Source: Methylobacterium sp. Leaf112
Lineage (GTDB): Bacteria > Pseudomonadota > Alphaproteobacteria > Rhizobiales > Beijerinckiaceae
DNA: 64,000 bases
NCBI RefSeq assembly: GCF_001423295.1
Contig: NZ_LMNG01000031.1
Location: 185,863 to 249,862 of the forward strand
Direction: 5' to 3'
The position numbers and the translations under genes were made by a program. The notes under the pieces are model-generated. The model made no database searches. It was not told where the DNA came from and saw only the letters and a list, made by a program, of their open reading frames with translations. This document shows, one piece after another, positions 46,308 to 55,072 of the stretch; positions within the stretch are counted from its first letter, which is position 1; each line of letters begins with the position of its first letter.

Positions 46308-47387
46308 TCAGCCGCCGGTGACGCTCATGTGGCGCGGCACCGCCGCCGGCCGCGCGCGCTCGATGACGAAGTCGTGGCCCTTCGACTTGCGGGCGATGGC
46401 ATCCACCACAGCCTGCGTGACGAGGGCATCGTCCGGAGAGGCGCGGAGCGCCGCGCGGAGATCCGCCGCGTCCTCCTGGCCGAGACACATGTAGAGCTGA
46501 CCGGTGCAGGTCAGGCGTACGCGGTTGCAGCTCTCGCAGAAATTATGGGTGAGGGGCGTGATGAAGCCGAGGCGCCCACCGGTCTCCTCCACGCGCACGT
46601 AGCGCGCCGGACCACCGGTGCGGTCCGGCAGGGGGGTCAGGGTGTAGCGATTCTCGAGGCGCGCACGGGCCACCGACAGGGGCAGGAACTGATCGGTGCG
46701 GTCGCCCTCGATCTCGCCCAGCGGCATGACCTCGATCAGGGTCATGTCCATGCCGTCGCCGTGCGCCCAGGCGATCATATCGGCGATCTCGTCCTCATTG
46801 ACGCCCTTGAGCGCCACGGCGTTGATCTTGACCTTGATGCCGGCGCGCCGGGCCGTCGCGATGCCGTCGAGCACCACCTTGAGATCGCCGCGACGGGTCA
46901 CGGCCTTGAACTTGGCGGGATCGAGGGTGTCGAGGGAGACGTTGACGCGCTTGACCCCGAGGTCGGCGAGTTCGGGCGCGAAGCGGCCGAGCTGCGTTCC
47001 GTTCGTGGTCATGGTCAGCTCCTCCAGCGCGCCCGTGCCGAGATGGCGGGACAGGCGGCGGAACAGATGCATGATGTCACGCCGCACCAGGGGCTCGCCC
47101 CCGGTGATGCGCAGCTTCCTCACCCCGCGCCCGATGAACACCGCGCACAGGCGATCGAGCTCCTCGAGGCTGAGAAGGTCGCGTTTCGGCAAGAAGCTCA
47201 TGTCGTCGGACATGCAGTAGACGCAGCGCAGGTCGCAGCGATCCGTCACCGAAATGCGCAGGTAGGTGATCGCCCGCTGGAACGGGTCGATCAAGGGCGC
47301 GGGCGCGGACAAGGGCGCAGACGCAGGCTTGGACAAGGGCGCGAGGACAGGCGTCACAGGCGCGTCGTCGGTGCGTGGACCCCACAT
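46308..47387 (-). CDS. moaA: GTP 3',8-cyclase MoaA (molybdenum cofactor)
   Basis: A 359-residue radical SAM enzyme that starts molybdenum cofactor synthesis from GTP. The SAM cluster CDLRCVYC (Cys51, Cys55, Cys58) and the second cluster CESCNRVRLTC, with GG at the C-terminus (MSVTGG), are complete. The first 33 residues are an Ala/Pro-rich extension. The frame is open to 48,083, but ATG 47387 is the nearest start before the homology; an ATG about 21 codons further upstream is possible. MoaA would supply the cofactor needed by the FdhF/YdeP-type enzyme at 55-57 kb, though the two are not linked. Confidence 0.92.
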   Translation of the reverse strand: MWGPRTDDAPVTPVLAPLSKPASAPLSAPAPLIDPFQRAITYLRISVTDRCDLRCVYCMSDDMSFLPKRDLLSLEELDRLCAVFIGRGVRKLRITGGEPLVRRDIMHLFRRLSRHLGTGALEELTMTTNGTQLGRFAPELADLGVKRVNVSLDTLDPAKFKAVTRRGDLKVVLDGIATARRAGIKVKINAVALKGVNEDEIADMIAWAHGDGMDMTLIEVMPLGEIEGDRTDQFLPLSVARARLENRYTLTPLPDRTGGPARYVRVEETGGRLGFITPLTHNFCESCNRVRLTCTGQLYMCLGQEDAADLRAALRASPDDALVTQAVVDAIARKSKGHDFVIERARPAAVPRHMSVTGG

Positions 47388-47546
47388 GCGAAACTCTGAA
47401 CCCTGGTCTGGGGAAGGCACTGGCGTTTGGTCGCGTGACGAACCTAGCATGAAGAAGCATATGAGGTCTTGCACCCGCGCGGGCAAGCGCGCACCGGGGC
47501 GACGTGTCCGCACGTGGAACCACCTCTTCCACAAGGAGACTGCCAC

Positions 47547-48038
47547 ATGGACCAGCAGACCCCCGATCAACGAACCCCCGCACCCGCTCCGGCCGCATTG
47601 GAGCGCTGGCCGACGGAGATCCGGCTGTCGGGCGACAAGCGCAGCCTCATCGTCGCCTTCGAGGATGGCGGGCGCTTCACCCTGCCGGCGGAATACCTGC
47701 GGGTGTCGAGCCCGTCGGCCGAGGTCCAGGGCCACTCCCCGGCGGAGCGCAAGGTGATCGGCGGCAAGCGCGAGGTCGCGATCCTCAAGGTCGAGCCCAT
47801 CGGCAACTACGCCGTGAAGCTCACCTTCGACGACATGCACGACACCGGCCTGTTCGGCTGGGGCTACCTCTACGACCTCGGCCGTGAGTACCGGAACCGC
47901 TGGGCCACCTACCTGTCGGAGCTGGACGAGCGAGGCCTGACGCGCGATCCCGCCATGCGGCCGGCGAAGAAGCCGGCCGGGACTCCGACGGAGAGTTCGG
48001 GTGGCGGCAGTTGCGGCACCGGGTGCGGCTGTCATTGA
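47547..48038 (+). CDS. DUF971 (GBBH-like N-terminal) domain protein with Cys-rich tail
   Basis: A 163-residue soluble protein. The DUF971 domain spans residues about 20-110 (EIRLSGDKRSLIVAFEDG, YAVKLTFDDMHDTGLFGWGYLYDLG), and the tail ends GGGSCGTGCGCH, three cysteines and a histidine able to bind metal. The domain also occurs fused to Mrp/ApbC-like Fe-S carriers and to gamma-butyrobetaine hydroxylase. AAGGAG eight bases upstream sets ATG 47547. It is divergent from moaA, across about 160 bases; a shared role in metal-cofactor supply is only suggested by position. Confidence 0.82.
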   Translation: MDQQTPDQRTPAPAPAALERWPTEIRLSGDKRSLIVAFEDGGRFTLPAEYLRVSSPSAEVQGHSPAERKVIGGKREVAILKVEPIGNYAVKLTFDDMHDTGLFGWGYLYDLGREYRNRWATYLSELDERGLTRDPAMRPAKKPAGTPTESSGGGSCGTGCGCH

Positions 48039-48062
48039 GAGCATATCGATGAGGGCATGCCG

Positions 48063-49439
48063 ATGAGCGTCCGCGGAGCCCATCCCGCACCCGCCACGAA
48101 CCGGCGCGTCCTGTCCCTCGCCCTGCCGATGACGGTCGCCAACGTCACGACGCCGCTCCTCGGCTTCGTCGGTGCGGCGGTGATCGGGCGGCTCGGCGAT
48201 GCGGCCCTGCTCGGCGCCATGGCGCTCGGCGCCGTGATCTTCGACGCGATCTTCTGGTCGTTCGGCTCACTGCGCATGGCGACCGCCGGCCTGACGGCGC
48301 AGGCGGTGGGCGCCCGCGACGGCGCGGAGGTCGACCGCACCCTGGCGCGGGCGCTCGCCGCAGGTCTCCTCGTCGGCCTCGTCATCGTGATCCTGCAAGG
48401 GCCCATCGGCCAGGGCGCCTTCGCCATCAGCGGCGCGAGCCCGGCGGTGATCGCCGGCCTGTCGGACTATTTCCATATCCGCATCTTCGCGGCGCCCTTC
48501 ACCCTGGCGAACTACGCCATCCTGGGGTCCGTGCTCGGCCGCGGCCGTACGGATCTCGGGCTCGTGCTCCAGATCGCCATCAACCTCGTCAACATCGCCC
48601 TGACCCTCGCCCTCGTGCTCGGCGCGGGCATGAGCGTCGCGGGCGCGGGCCTCGCCACCCTGGTGGCCGAGGCGGTCGGAACCGGGCTGGGGCTCCTCGT
48701 CCTCGCCCGACTCGGCTCCTATCCGTTCGGCGTGCCATGGCGGATCGTCGCCGATCCCCTGGCGCTCGCCCGGATGCTCAGCGTCAACGCCGACGTCATG
48801 ATCCGCACCCTCCTGCTCGTCGCCTGCATCGCGGCGTTCTCGGCCCTCGGCGCACGCTCCGGCGACGTGGTGCTCGCCGCCAACGCCGTCCTGTGGAATC
48901 TCTTCATGATCGGCGGCTTCTTCCTCGACGGCTTCGCCACCGCCGCCGAGACCCTGTGCGGACAGGCCGTGGGCGCCCGCGACGAGGCGGGCTTCCGCCG
49001 CGCCGCGCGCCTGAGCCTCGCCTGGTGCCTCGCCTTCGGGGCCGCCATCGCGGGCCTGTTCCTCGTGACGGGTGGGGCTTTCATCGACGCGGTGACGACG
49101 AACCCCGAGGTCCGCGAGACGGCGCGGACCTACCTCGTCCCGGCGGCCCTGGCGCCCCTCGTCGCCGCGCTCCCCTTCGCCTTCGACGGCATCTACATCG
49201 GCGCCACCTGGACCCGCGCCATGCGCAACCTGATGATCGGGGCCAGCGTCACCTATGGCCTCGCCCTGCTGGCGTTCCACGCGCTGGATCTCGGCAATGC
49301 CGGCTTGTGGGCCGCGTTCCTACTGCTGCTGGGCGGCCGTGGCGTCGGTCAGGCCCTGGCCTATTCGGGCCTGACGGCGCGGACGTTTTCCCCAGCGGTC
49401 AAGCCGGGACTGCCCGCGCCGGTACGGCAGGTTGCGTGA
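48063..49439 (+). CDS. MATE-family efflux transporter (DinF-type)
   Basis: A 458-residue 12-helix membrane exporter. RRVLSLALPMTVANVTTPLLGFVGAAVIGRLGD is the MATE N-terminal fingerprint, repeated in the second half as VVLAANAVLWNLFMIGGFFLDGFATAAETLCGQAVG, with the conserved acidic residue near D-G-x-x. The DinF branch couples drug or toxin export to protons or sodium. ATG 48063 is selected since GAGGG lies seven bases upstream; ATG 48057 is too close to it. It starts 24 bases after the DUF971 gene, possibly co-transcribed. Confidence 0.88.
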   Translation: MSVRGAHPAPATNRRVLSLALPMTVANVTTPLLGFVGAAVIGRLGDAALLGAMALGAVIFDAIFWSFGSLRMATAGLTAQAVGARDGAEVDRTLARALAAGLLVGLVIVILQGPIGQGAFAISGASPAVIAGLSDYFHIRIFAAPFTLANYAILGSVLGRGRTDLGLVLQIAINLVNIALTLALVLGAGMSVAGAGLATLVAEAVGTGLGLLVLARLGSYPFGVPWRIVADPLALARMLSVNADVMIRTLLLVACIAAFSALGARSGDVVLAANAVLWNLFMIGGFFLDGFATAAETLCGQAVGARDEAGFRRAARLSLAWCLAFGAAIAGLFLVTGGAFIDAVTTNPEVRETARTYLVPAALAPLVAALPFAFDGIYIGATWTRAMRNLMIGASVTYGLALLAFHALDLGNAGLWAAFLLLLGGRGVGQALAYSGLTARTFSPAVKPGLPAPVRQVA

Positions 49440-49527
49440 CCGTAATCGCCCCTCGGGCTGAAAGACCAGGAACCAATAGATCGGACGCGAGCACCCACTT
49501 TGTTTCGAAAAGATCCAACCACCGTCG

Positions 49528-49545
49528 AATTAGAATGATTCCGAT
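49528..49545 (+). promoter_or_regulatory. Candidate iron-responsive operator (Irr/ICE-like)
   Basis: AATTAGAATGATTCCGAT: left arm TTAGAAT, one-base centre, right arm ATTCCGA, which matches the perfect palindrome ATTCTAA at five of seven positions. It resembles the ICE/Irr boxes of Alphaproteobacteria (TTTAGAA-n-TTCTAAA type). It lies about 100 bases before ftrA, the first gene of an iron-uptake operon. Only position and similarity support it. Confidence 0.35.
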
Positions 49546-49637
49546 GTAACAATGTGACGAAGAAGCCTCTTTGCTTGCTTGTGTGGCTGGTCTACGCGCT
49601 CGATACCCTGCGCGAAGCTCCGATGTGCGAGAGATCC

Positions 49638-50210
49638 ATGACCGCCCGCTCCATCACCGCCCGATGCTTGCCGTCCCTCCTCGTCGCCGGCTTCCTCGCC
49701 GCCGGTGCGGTCCTTCCCGCTCACGCGAAGGAGACGCCCATCGGTCCGCACGTGATCCAGAACGGGCTCGAAGTCGCCGCCGTCTACCTCCAGCCCATCG
49801 AGATGGACCCGCCGGACATGATGCGCGCCGCCGCGCAATCCGACCTGCATCTCGAAGCCGACATCCGCGCCGCCAAGGACAACCGCAACGGCTTCGCGGA
49901 GGGGGATTGGGTGCCTTCGCTCGCCGTCTCGTTCGAGCTGACGAAGCTCGACGGCGAGGCCGCCACGGGGCCGAAGGTGTCCGGCACCCTCATGCCCATG
50001 GTGGCCAACGACGGCCCGCATTACGGCGACAACGTCAAGCTGTCCGGGCCCGGCCGCTACCGCCTCAAGCTCACGGTGGCGCCCCCCGGGGCCGGTCAGC
50101 ATTTCGGCCGCCACGTCGACAAGGAGACCGGGGTCGCCGAATGGTTCAAGCCGTTCGACCTGATCCAGGACTTCACCTTCGCGGGCATCGGCAAGAAGGG
50201 CGCGTACTGA
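49638..50210 (+). CDS. ftrA: Periplasmic iron-binding protein, P19/FtrA family
   Basis: A 190-residue exported metal-binding protein of the P19/Tp34 (FtrA) family, ferrous iron and copper binder of the FtrABCD uptake system. Signal peptide LPSLLVAGFLAAGAVLPAHA. The metal-site residues of P19 are present: His in SDLHLEADI, Met in LMPMVAND, His in GPHYGDN and His in GRHVDKETG. The start ATG 49638 follows GAGAG; an ATG five codons upstream is an alternative. ftrB follows three bases later, then ftrD and ftrC, all in line. Confidence 0.88.
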   Translation: MTARSITARCLPSLLVAGFLAAGAVLPAHAKETPIGPHVIQNGLEVAAVYLQPIEMDPPDMMRAAAQSDLHLEADIRAAKDNRNGFAEGDWVPSLAVSFELTKLDGEAATGPKVSGTLMPMVANDGPHYGDNVKLSGPGRYRLKLTVAPPGAGQHFGRHVDKETGVAEWFKPFDLIQDFTFAGIGKKGAY

Positions 50211-50212
50211 CC

Positions 50213-50554
50213 GTGGCCCGGCTGCCGAACCTCCTCGCCGCCGCAGCAACGGCCACCACCCTCGCGCTCGGGCATCCGGCCCGCGCCGAGGACCTGCCGG
50301 TCATCAAGGTCGAGATGCGCGACGGGGCGATCATCCCCGAAATCATCGAGGTGCCGGCCAACACCCGGTTCAAGCTCGAGATCACCAACACGGGCAAGAG
50401 CCCCGTCGAGTTCGAGAGCACCGAACTGAAGCGCGAGAAGGCGCTCGCCGCCGGCGCCACCTCGTCCATCGTGTTCCGCACCATCGATCCCGGTCGCTAC
50501 GACGTGTTCGACGACTTCCACCCGGATTCCAAAGCCACTCTCGTGGCGAAGTAG
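50213..50554 (+). CDS. ftrB: Cupredoxin-like periplasmic protein FtrB
   Basis: A 113-residue exported cupredoxin-fold protein, the second subunit of FtrABCD. A signal (LAAAATATTLALGHPARAE) leads to EVPANTRFKLEITNTGKSPVEFESTELKREKALAAG, which is the cupredoxin_1 pattern of FtrB and of EfeO-type N-domains. The expected copper ligands are not all obvious, so oxidation of Fe2+ to Fe3+ by a bound copper remains family knowledge only. The start is GTG 50213, overlapping nothing, three bases after the ftrA stop. Confidence 0.83.
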   Translation: MARLPNLLAAAATATTLALGHPARAEDLPVIKVEMRDGAIIPEIIEVPANTRFKLEITNTGKSPVEFESTELKREKALAAGATSSIVFRTIDPGRYDVFDDFHPDSKATLVAK

Positions 50555-50571
50555 GCAGCGAAACGGACCGA

Positions 50572-51984
50572 ATGGCGAACCCCATGGCGGCATCGGCCTC
50601 CATTTCACCGGGCGAGGCCTGGGTCGATGCCAAGCTGGCCGGCCTCGGCCAGTGGCTCCAGCGCAACGGCGGCATCATCCGCACGATCCAATGGGTCGTC
50701 GTGGCGATCTACCTCGTCCTCGTCGCGGTCCCGGCCTTCCTGCCGCTCCCTGGACGCACGGCGCACCTGTGGAACGACCTCACGGTGTTCGCCCAGTTCG
50801 CGTTCTGGGGCATCTGGTGGCCGTTCGTGCTGGTCAGCATGGTGGTGGTCGGGCGCGCGTGGTGCGGCATCCTCTGCCCCGAAGGCGCCCTCACGGAATT
50901 CGCCAGCCGGTGGAGCCTCGGCCGCGCCGTGCCGCGCTGGCTCACCTGGGGCGGCTGGCCGTTCGTGGCGTTCGCCGGCACCACGGTCTACGGCCAGATG
51001 GTCAGCGTCTACGGCTACCCGAAACCGGTATTGGCCGTGCTCGGCGGTTCCACGGTGGCGGCCATCGCCGTCGGCCTGCTCTACGGCCGCAACAAGCGGG
51101 TGTGGTGCCGCTACCTCTGCCCCGTCAACGGCGTCTTCGCGGTCCTTGCCAAGCTCGCGCCGGTGAGCTTCCAGGTCGATCACGCGGCGTGGAGCGCATC
51201 GCCGAAGCCGAAGGGCGAGAGCTTCAACTGCGCGCCCCTGGTCCCGGTCAAGACCATGAACGGCGCCGGCGCCTGCCACATGTGCGGACGCTGCAGCGGC
51301 TATCGCGGGGCCGTGCGCCTCGCCCGGCGGTCGCCCACCCACGAGATCGTCAACGTCGCCGGCAACGAGCCGAGCCTCGACCAGACCGCCCTCATCCTGT
51401 TCGGCATGATGGGCCTCGCGGTGGGCGCGTTCCAGTGGTCGTCGAGCCCGTGGTTCATCGACGCCAAGCAATGGCTCGCCACGATCCTGATCGAGCGCGG
51501 CATCTCCTGGCCCCTGGAGACGACACTGCCGTGGTTCGTCCTCACCAACTACCCCGAGCACAACGACGTGCTCAGCCTCCTCGACGGCGTGCTGCTGCTC
51601 GCCTACATCGTCGCCTCGGCCCTCATCCTCGGATCGTCCCTGTCGGGCTTCGTGGCCCTCGGCACCCGCGCCCTCGGGGCGTGGTCGACCCAGCGGTTCC
51701 ACCACCTCACCCAGACGCTGATACCGGTCGCCGGCTGCGGCGTCTTCCTCGGCCTCTCGGCCCTCACCGTGACGTTCCTGCGCGGCGACGGTCTCGTCAT
51801 CCCCTATGTCTCCGAATTGCGCGGCGGTCTCCTCCTCGGCAGCAGCCTGTGGAGCACCTGGCTCGCCTGGCGGGTGTCGGGGCTCTACGCGGCCGGCGCG
51901 CGCCGGATCGCCGCCACCCTTGCCATCGCGGCGGCCTGCGGCCTCTCGGTGTTCGGCTGGGTGCTGCTGTTCTGGATCTGGTAA
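50572..51984 (+). CDS. ftrD: Membrane-bound polyferredoxin FtrD
   Basis: A 470-residue polytopic membrane protein with iron-sulfur motifs, the electron-transfer subunit of FtrABCD. About six helices flank the cysteine clusters CGILCPEGALTEFASRW, CRYLCPVNGVFAVLAK and CHMCGRCSGYRGAVRL, the last being a 4Fe-4S motif. The layout equals NosR/NapH-type ferredoxin domains. It probably passes electrons to or from FtrB during iron transport. It begins 17 bases after ftrB and ends 40 bases before ftrC. Confidence 0.86.
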   Translation: MANPMAASASISPGEAWVDAKLAGLGQWLQRNGGIIRTIQWVVVAIYLVLVAVPAFLPLPGRTAHLWNDLTVFAQFAFWGIWWPFVLVSMVVVGRAWCGILCPEGALTEFASRWSLGRAVPRWLTWGGWPFVAFAGTTVYGQMVSVYGYPKPVLAVLGGSTVAAIAVGLLYGRNKRVWCRYLCPVNGVFAVLAKLAPVSFQVDHAAWSASPKPKGESFNCAPLVPVKTMNGAGACHMCGRCSGYRGAVRLARRSPTHEIVNVAGNEPSLDQTALILFGMMGLAVGAFQWSSSPWFIDAKQWLATILIERGISWPLETTLPWFVLTNYPEHNDVLSLLDGVLLLAYIVASALILGSSLSGFVALGTRALGAWSTQRFHHLTQTLIPVAGCGVFLGLSALTVTFLRGDGLVIPYVSELRGGLLLGSSLWSTWLAWRVSGLYAAGARRIAATLAIAAACGLSVFGWVLLFWIW

Positions 51985-52024
51985 CCCGCGCGGCCCTTCG
52001 GCGCGCACACAAGGATATCCCCGC

Positions 52025-52849
52025 ATGATCGGCGCTTTCGTCATCGCCTTCCGCGAGGTCATCGAGGCCGGCCTCATCGTCGGCATCGTGCTCGCCGCGA
52101 CACGCGGGATCAGTGGGCGCGGCCGCTGGATCGCCCTGGGTATCGTCGGGGGACTGGCCGGCGCCGCCCTCATCGCGCTGTTCGCGGAAAAAATCTCCGA
52201 CGCCTTCGAGGGCGCGGGCCAGGACATCCTCAACGCCGCCGTGCTCATCGTCGCCGTGCTCATGCTGATCTGGCACAACACCTGGATGAGCAAGCACGGT
52301 CGCGAACTCGCCGGGGAGCTCCGCGCGGCCGGCGACAGGGTCCGCACCGGACAGACCACGGCGGCCGCCCTGGCCCTCGTGGTCGGCGCCGCGATCCTGC
52401 GCGAGGGCGCCGAGCTCGTGCTGTTCCTTTACGGCCTCGTCGCATCCGGCACCTCCGGGATCGACATCCAGCTCGGGGCGCTCGCGGGCGTCGCCACTGG
52501 GGCCGCCCTGTCGGGGGTGAGCTATTTCGGTCTCGCCGCCATCCCGACCCGCTACGTCTTCTCGGTGACGAGCGCGCTGATCATCTTCCTCGCCGCCGGC
52601 CTCGCCTCGCAGGCCGCTCAGTTCCTGGTGAACGCGGGCGTCGTCACCGTGCTCGATCGCCCCCTGTGGAACACCACCGCGATCCTGCGGGAGGACAGCC
52701 TCGCGGGCCGCGTGCTCCACGCCCTCGTGGGCTACACCGACCGGCCGAGCGTCCTCCAGGGCCTCGTCTACCTCGGCACCATCCTGGTCATGGTCGCCCT
52801 GATGCAATGGTCGTCGGCGGACAAGCGCCGGCAGGTCCGCACGGCCTGA
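52025..52849 (+). CDS. ftrC: Ferrous/ferric iron permease FtrC (Ftr1 family)
   Basis: A 274-residue seven-helix permease of the OFeT/Ftr1 family. The two REXXE iron-coordinating motifs are intact: FREVIEAGLIVG (residues 10-14 region) in the first helix and ILREGAELVLFLYG in the fourth. With FtrA, FtrB and FtrD it forms a complete ferrous iron importer. ATG 52025 is close to the ftrD stop. csaA follows 16 bases on. Confidence 0.92.
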   Translation: MIGAFVIAFREVIEAGLIVGIVLAATRGISGRGRWIALGIVGGLAGAALIALFAEKISDAFEGAGQDILNAAVLIVAVLMLIWHNTWMSKHGRELAGELRAAGDRVRTGQTTAAALALVVGAAILREGAELVLFLYGLVASGTSGIDIQLGALAGVATGAALSGVSYFGLAAIPTRYVFSVTSALIIFLAAGLASQAAQFLVNAGVVTVLDRPLWNTTAILREDSLAGRVLHALVGYTDRPSVLQGLVYLGTILVMVALMQWSSADKRRQVRTA

Positions 52850-52865
52850 GGCGCCCGAGGTCGTC

Positions 52866-53237
52866 ATGCACGTCAGCCCCACGCCCGACGCCCCGGCGGC
52901 CGAGACCATCGGATTCGACGCGTTCCTCGCCGTAGATATCCGGGTCGGCACCATCGTGTCGGCCGAGCCGTTCCCGGAGGCTCACAAAGCCGCCCTGAAG
53001 CTCGTCATCGATTTCGGCGGCAGCATCGGCCGGAAGCGGTCGAGCGCCCAGATCACCGAGCATTACCGGGCCGAGGACCTGCCCGGCCGTCAGGTCGCCG
53101 CCGTGGTGAATTTTCCACCCCGGCAGATCGGGCCGTTCCGGTCCGAGGTGCTGACCCTGGGCTTTCCCGACGCCGACGGGGCGGTGGTGTTGTTCGCGCC
53201 GGACAAACCCGTGCCGAACGGCGGGCGCCTGTTCTGA
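52866..53237 (+). CDS. csaA: CsaA-like export chaperone / tRNA-binding domain protein
   Basis: A 123-residue protein made entirely of the tRNA_bind (EMAP) OB-fold. FDAFLAVDIRVGTIVSAEPFPEAHKAALKLVIDFG, QITEHYRAEDLPGRQVAAVVNFPPRQIGPFRSEVL match CsaA. In Bacillus CsaA suppresses secretion defects; the alphaproteobacterial role is not known. It lies immediately after ftrC in line with the iron operon, but functional relation is doubtful. Confidence 0.88.
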   Translation: MHVSPTPDAPAAETIGFDAFLAVDIRVGTIVSAEPFPEAHKAALKLVIDFGGSIGRKRSSAQITEHYRAEDLPGRQVAAVVNFPPRQIGPFRSEVLTLGFPDADGAVVLFAPDKPVPNGGRLF

Positions 53238-53238
53238 C

Positions 53239-53574
53239 TTATCGGCGCAGGGGCGCGGCCGCGATCCACTCGCCGATGCGGCCGCTCAGAACGACGGGAT
53301 CGCCCGCGAGCGCCACCACCTTCCGACGAGCCGTCTCGCCCGAGACGATGCGGATCTCGCTGCGCCGCAGCTCCAGGACCTCGGCAAGGTAGCCGATCAA
53401 GGCCGCGTTGGCGGCGCCCTCCATCGGCGGAGCAGCGACGCGCAGCTGCACGGCAATCCGTCTGTCAGCCCCGGCGACGAGACCGTCGAGGCCGGACCGC
53501 GCGGCGCGGGGGGTGAGCCGGACGGCGAGGCGCACGCCGTCCGCATGGGCGGTATAGGGGAGGGCCGGCGTCAC
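53239..53574 (-). CDS. DUF167 (YggU-like) protein
   Basis: A 111-residue small protein with the DUF167 core (VRLAVRLTPRAARSGLDGL, and PPMEGAANAALIGYLAEVL, with IRIVSGETARRKVV), an alpha/beta fold of unknown function. The start is GTG 53574, overlapping the stop of the tautomerase gene by four bases (GTGA). It is convergent with csaA, stop codons one base apart. Often found next to YggT genes, here not seen. Confidence 0.85.
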   Translation of the reverse strand: MTPALPYTAHADGVRLAVRLTPRAARSGLDGLVAGADRRIAVQLRVAAPPMEGAANAALIGYLAEVLELRRSEIRIVSGETARRKVVALAGDPVVLSGRIGEWIAAAPLRR

Positions 53575-53960
53575 AGCTCGCCCGTGAGGAACTGCGCCCG
53601 GCCGTGGCCGAACGACCAATCGGCGTCGCTGTTGACCATGCAGGACACCATCACGTCGGCCGGAGCGATGCCGCAGGCGGCCTCCAACTTCTCCGTGAGC
53701 AGGCGATAGAAATCCTGCTTCATCTCCTGCGAACGCGGGCGGGTGAACACCTGCACCACAACCACGTCCTTCGTGCGCGGGATGCCGAGGCCGGTATCCT
53801 CGACGATCATCCGCGACGTCTTGTGCTCGGTGACGATCTGGTAGCGGTCGCCGGCCGGCACCCGGAAGGCTTCCAGCATGGCCTCGTGGGCCGCATCGAG
53901 CAGGGTCTTCAGCTCGGCCTCGGTACGGCCTTCGATGAGATCGAAGCGGATCAACGGCAT
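53571..53960 (-). CDS. Tautomerase-family protein
   Basis: A 129-residue tautomerase-superfamily protein, of the longer form related to malonate semialdehyde decarboxylase. After removal of Met the N-terminal proline (MPLIRFDLIEGRTEAEL) would be the catalytic base. Other segments are VPAGDRYQIVTEH and VVVQVFTRPRSQEMKQDFYRLL. The substrate is not determined. ATG 53960 is the only good start. It translates into the DUF167 gene with a four-base overlap. Confidence 0.86.
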   Translation of the reverse strand: MPLIRFDLIEGRTEAELKTLLDAAHEAMLEAFRVPAGDRYQIVTEHKTSRMIVEDTGLGIPRTKDVVVVQVFTRPRSQEMKQDFYRLLTEKLEAACGIAPADVMVSCMVNSDADWSFGHGRAQFLTGEL

Positions 53961-54162
53961 GGCACTCTCACTCTTCGGGATCGACGAGCCGCGGCAGAAC
54001 GGCTGCCTTGCTTGGTTTCGTCGGCGACGTCGGGCGAGATCATAGCAGTCCCTGTCCGCCCGCGTCCCGATTCGGGGAAGGAACTGCCATTCGCGGGGCC
54101 GTGCGGGGTGCCCAGGCGCCGATGTTGCATTAAGGTGCGCGGCGATTTCACAGGAACCCGCG

Positions 54163-55047
54163 ATGTCCGACCTCCGCCTCCGCCGCAGCGTGCTGTATAT
54201 GCCCGGTTCGAACCAGCGTGCTTTGGAAAAGGCCCGGACCCTCGCCGCCGATTCGCTCATCCTCGACCTCGAGGACGCGGTGGCGCCCGACGCCAAGGAA
54301 CTCGCGCGCGAGCAGGTCTGCGCGGCGGTCAAGGAAGGCGGCTACGGCAAACGCGAGATCGTCATCCGGGTCAACGCGCCCCAGACGCCCTGGGGTGAAT
54401 CCGACCTCAAGGCGGCGATCCAGGCTCGACCCGACGCGATCCTGATGCCGAAGGTCTCCTCGCCCGCCGTGCTGGAGAGCATCGCCAACCACCTCGAAGC
54501 CCTGGAGGCGCCCGACAGCATCGCCGTCTGGGCCATGATCGAGACTCCGGCGGCCATCCTCAACATTCAGGACATCGCGAAAGCCCGGCGCGACCGGCGC
54601 ACCCGGCTCACCGGTTTCGTGCTCGGCACCAACGATCTCGCCAAGGACACCTGGGCCCAACTCGTGCCCGGCCGCGTGCCGATGCTGCCGTGGATGATGT
54701 TCACCCTCGCGGCCGCCCGCGCCGAGGGTCTGATCATCCTCGACGGCGTCTGGAACGACATCGGCGATGTGGACGGCTGCCGCGCCGAGTGCCAGCAGGC
54801 GCGCGACCTCGGCTTCGACGGCAAGACCCTGATCCACCCCAACCAGATCGAGCCGGCCAACACCTGCTTCGCCCCCACGGAGGAGGAGGTGCGCCGCGCC
54901 CGCATCGTCATCGAGGCGTTCGACAAGCCCGAGAACCTCAAGCGCGGCGCCATCAAGATCGAGGGCCGCATGTACGAGCGGCAGCATATCGGCATGGCCC
55001 GCCGGGCGGTGAACTGGTCGGAGGCCATCGCGGCCAAGGGGCAGTAG
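54163..55047 (+). CDS. HpcH/HpaI aldolase, CitE/malyl-CoA lyase-like protein
   Basis: A 294-residue TIM-barrel lyase of the CitE/Mcl group. RRSVLYMPGSNQRALEKARTLAADSLILDLEDAVAP is the CoA/metal-binding N-terminus, and WAMIETPAAILNIQDIA, TGFVLGTNDLAKD, GFDGKTLIHPNQIEPAN are the family's metal and CoA motifs. Related enzymes cleave citryl-, malyl- or methylmalyl-CoA or hydrolyse malyl-CoA (Mcl2). In methylotrophs malyl-CoA lyase is part of the serine cycle, but that main enzyme normally sits with serine-cycle genes, so this may be a paralogue. It starts with ATG 54163. Confidence 0.85.
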   Translation: MSDLRLRRSVLYMPGSNQRALEKARTLAADSLILDLEDAVAPDAKELAREQVCAAVKEGGYGKREIVIRVNAPQTPWGESDLKAAIQARPDAILMPKVSSPAVLESIANHLEALEAPDSIAVWAMIETPAAILNIQDIAKARRDRRTRLTGFVLGTNDLAKDTWAQLVPGRVPMLPWMMFTLAAARAEGLIILDGVWNDIGDVDGCRAECQQARDLGFDGKTLIHPNQIEPANTCFAPTEEEVRRARIVIEAFDKPENLKRGAIKIEGRMYERQHIGMARRAVNWSEAIAAKGQ

Positions 55048-55072
55048 GGGCGCCTCGCGACGGCCGGGCCAC

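Noticed and set aside
54163..55047. Naming the CitE-like gene as serine-cycle malyl-CoA lyase
   Set aside because: No serine-cycle genes flank it and specificity cannot be read from the motifs seen.
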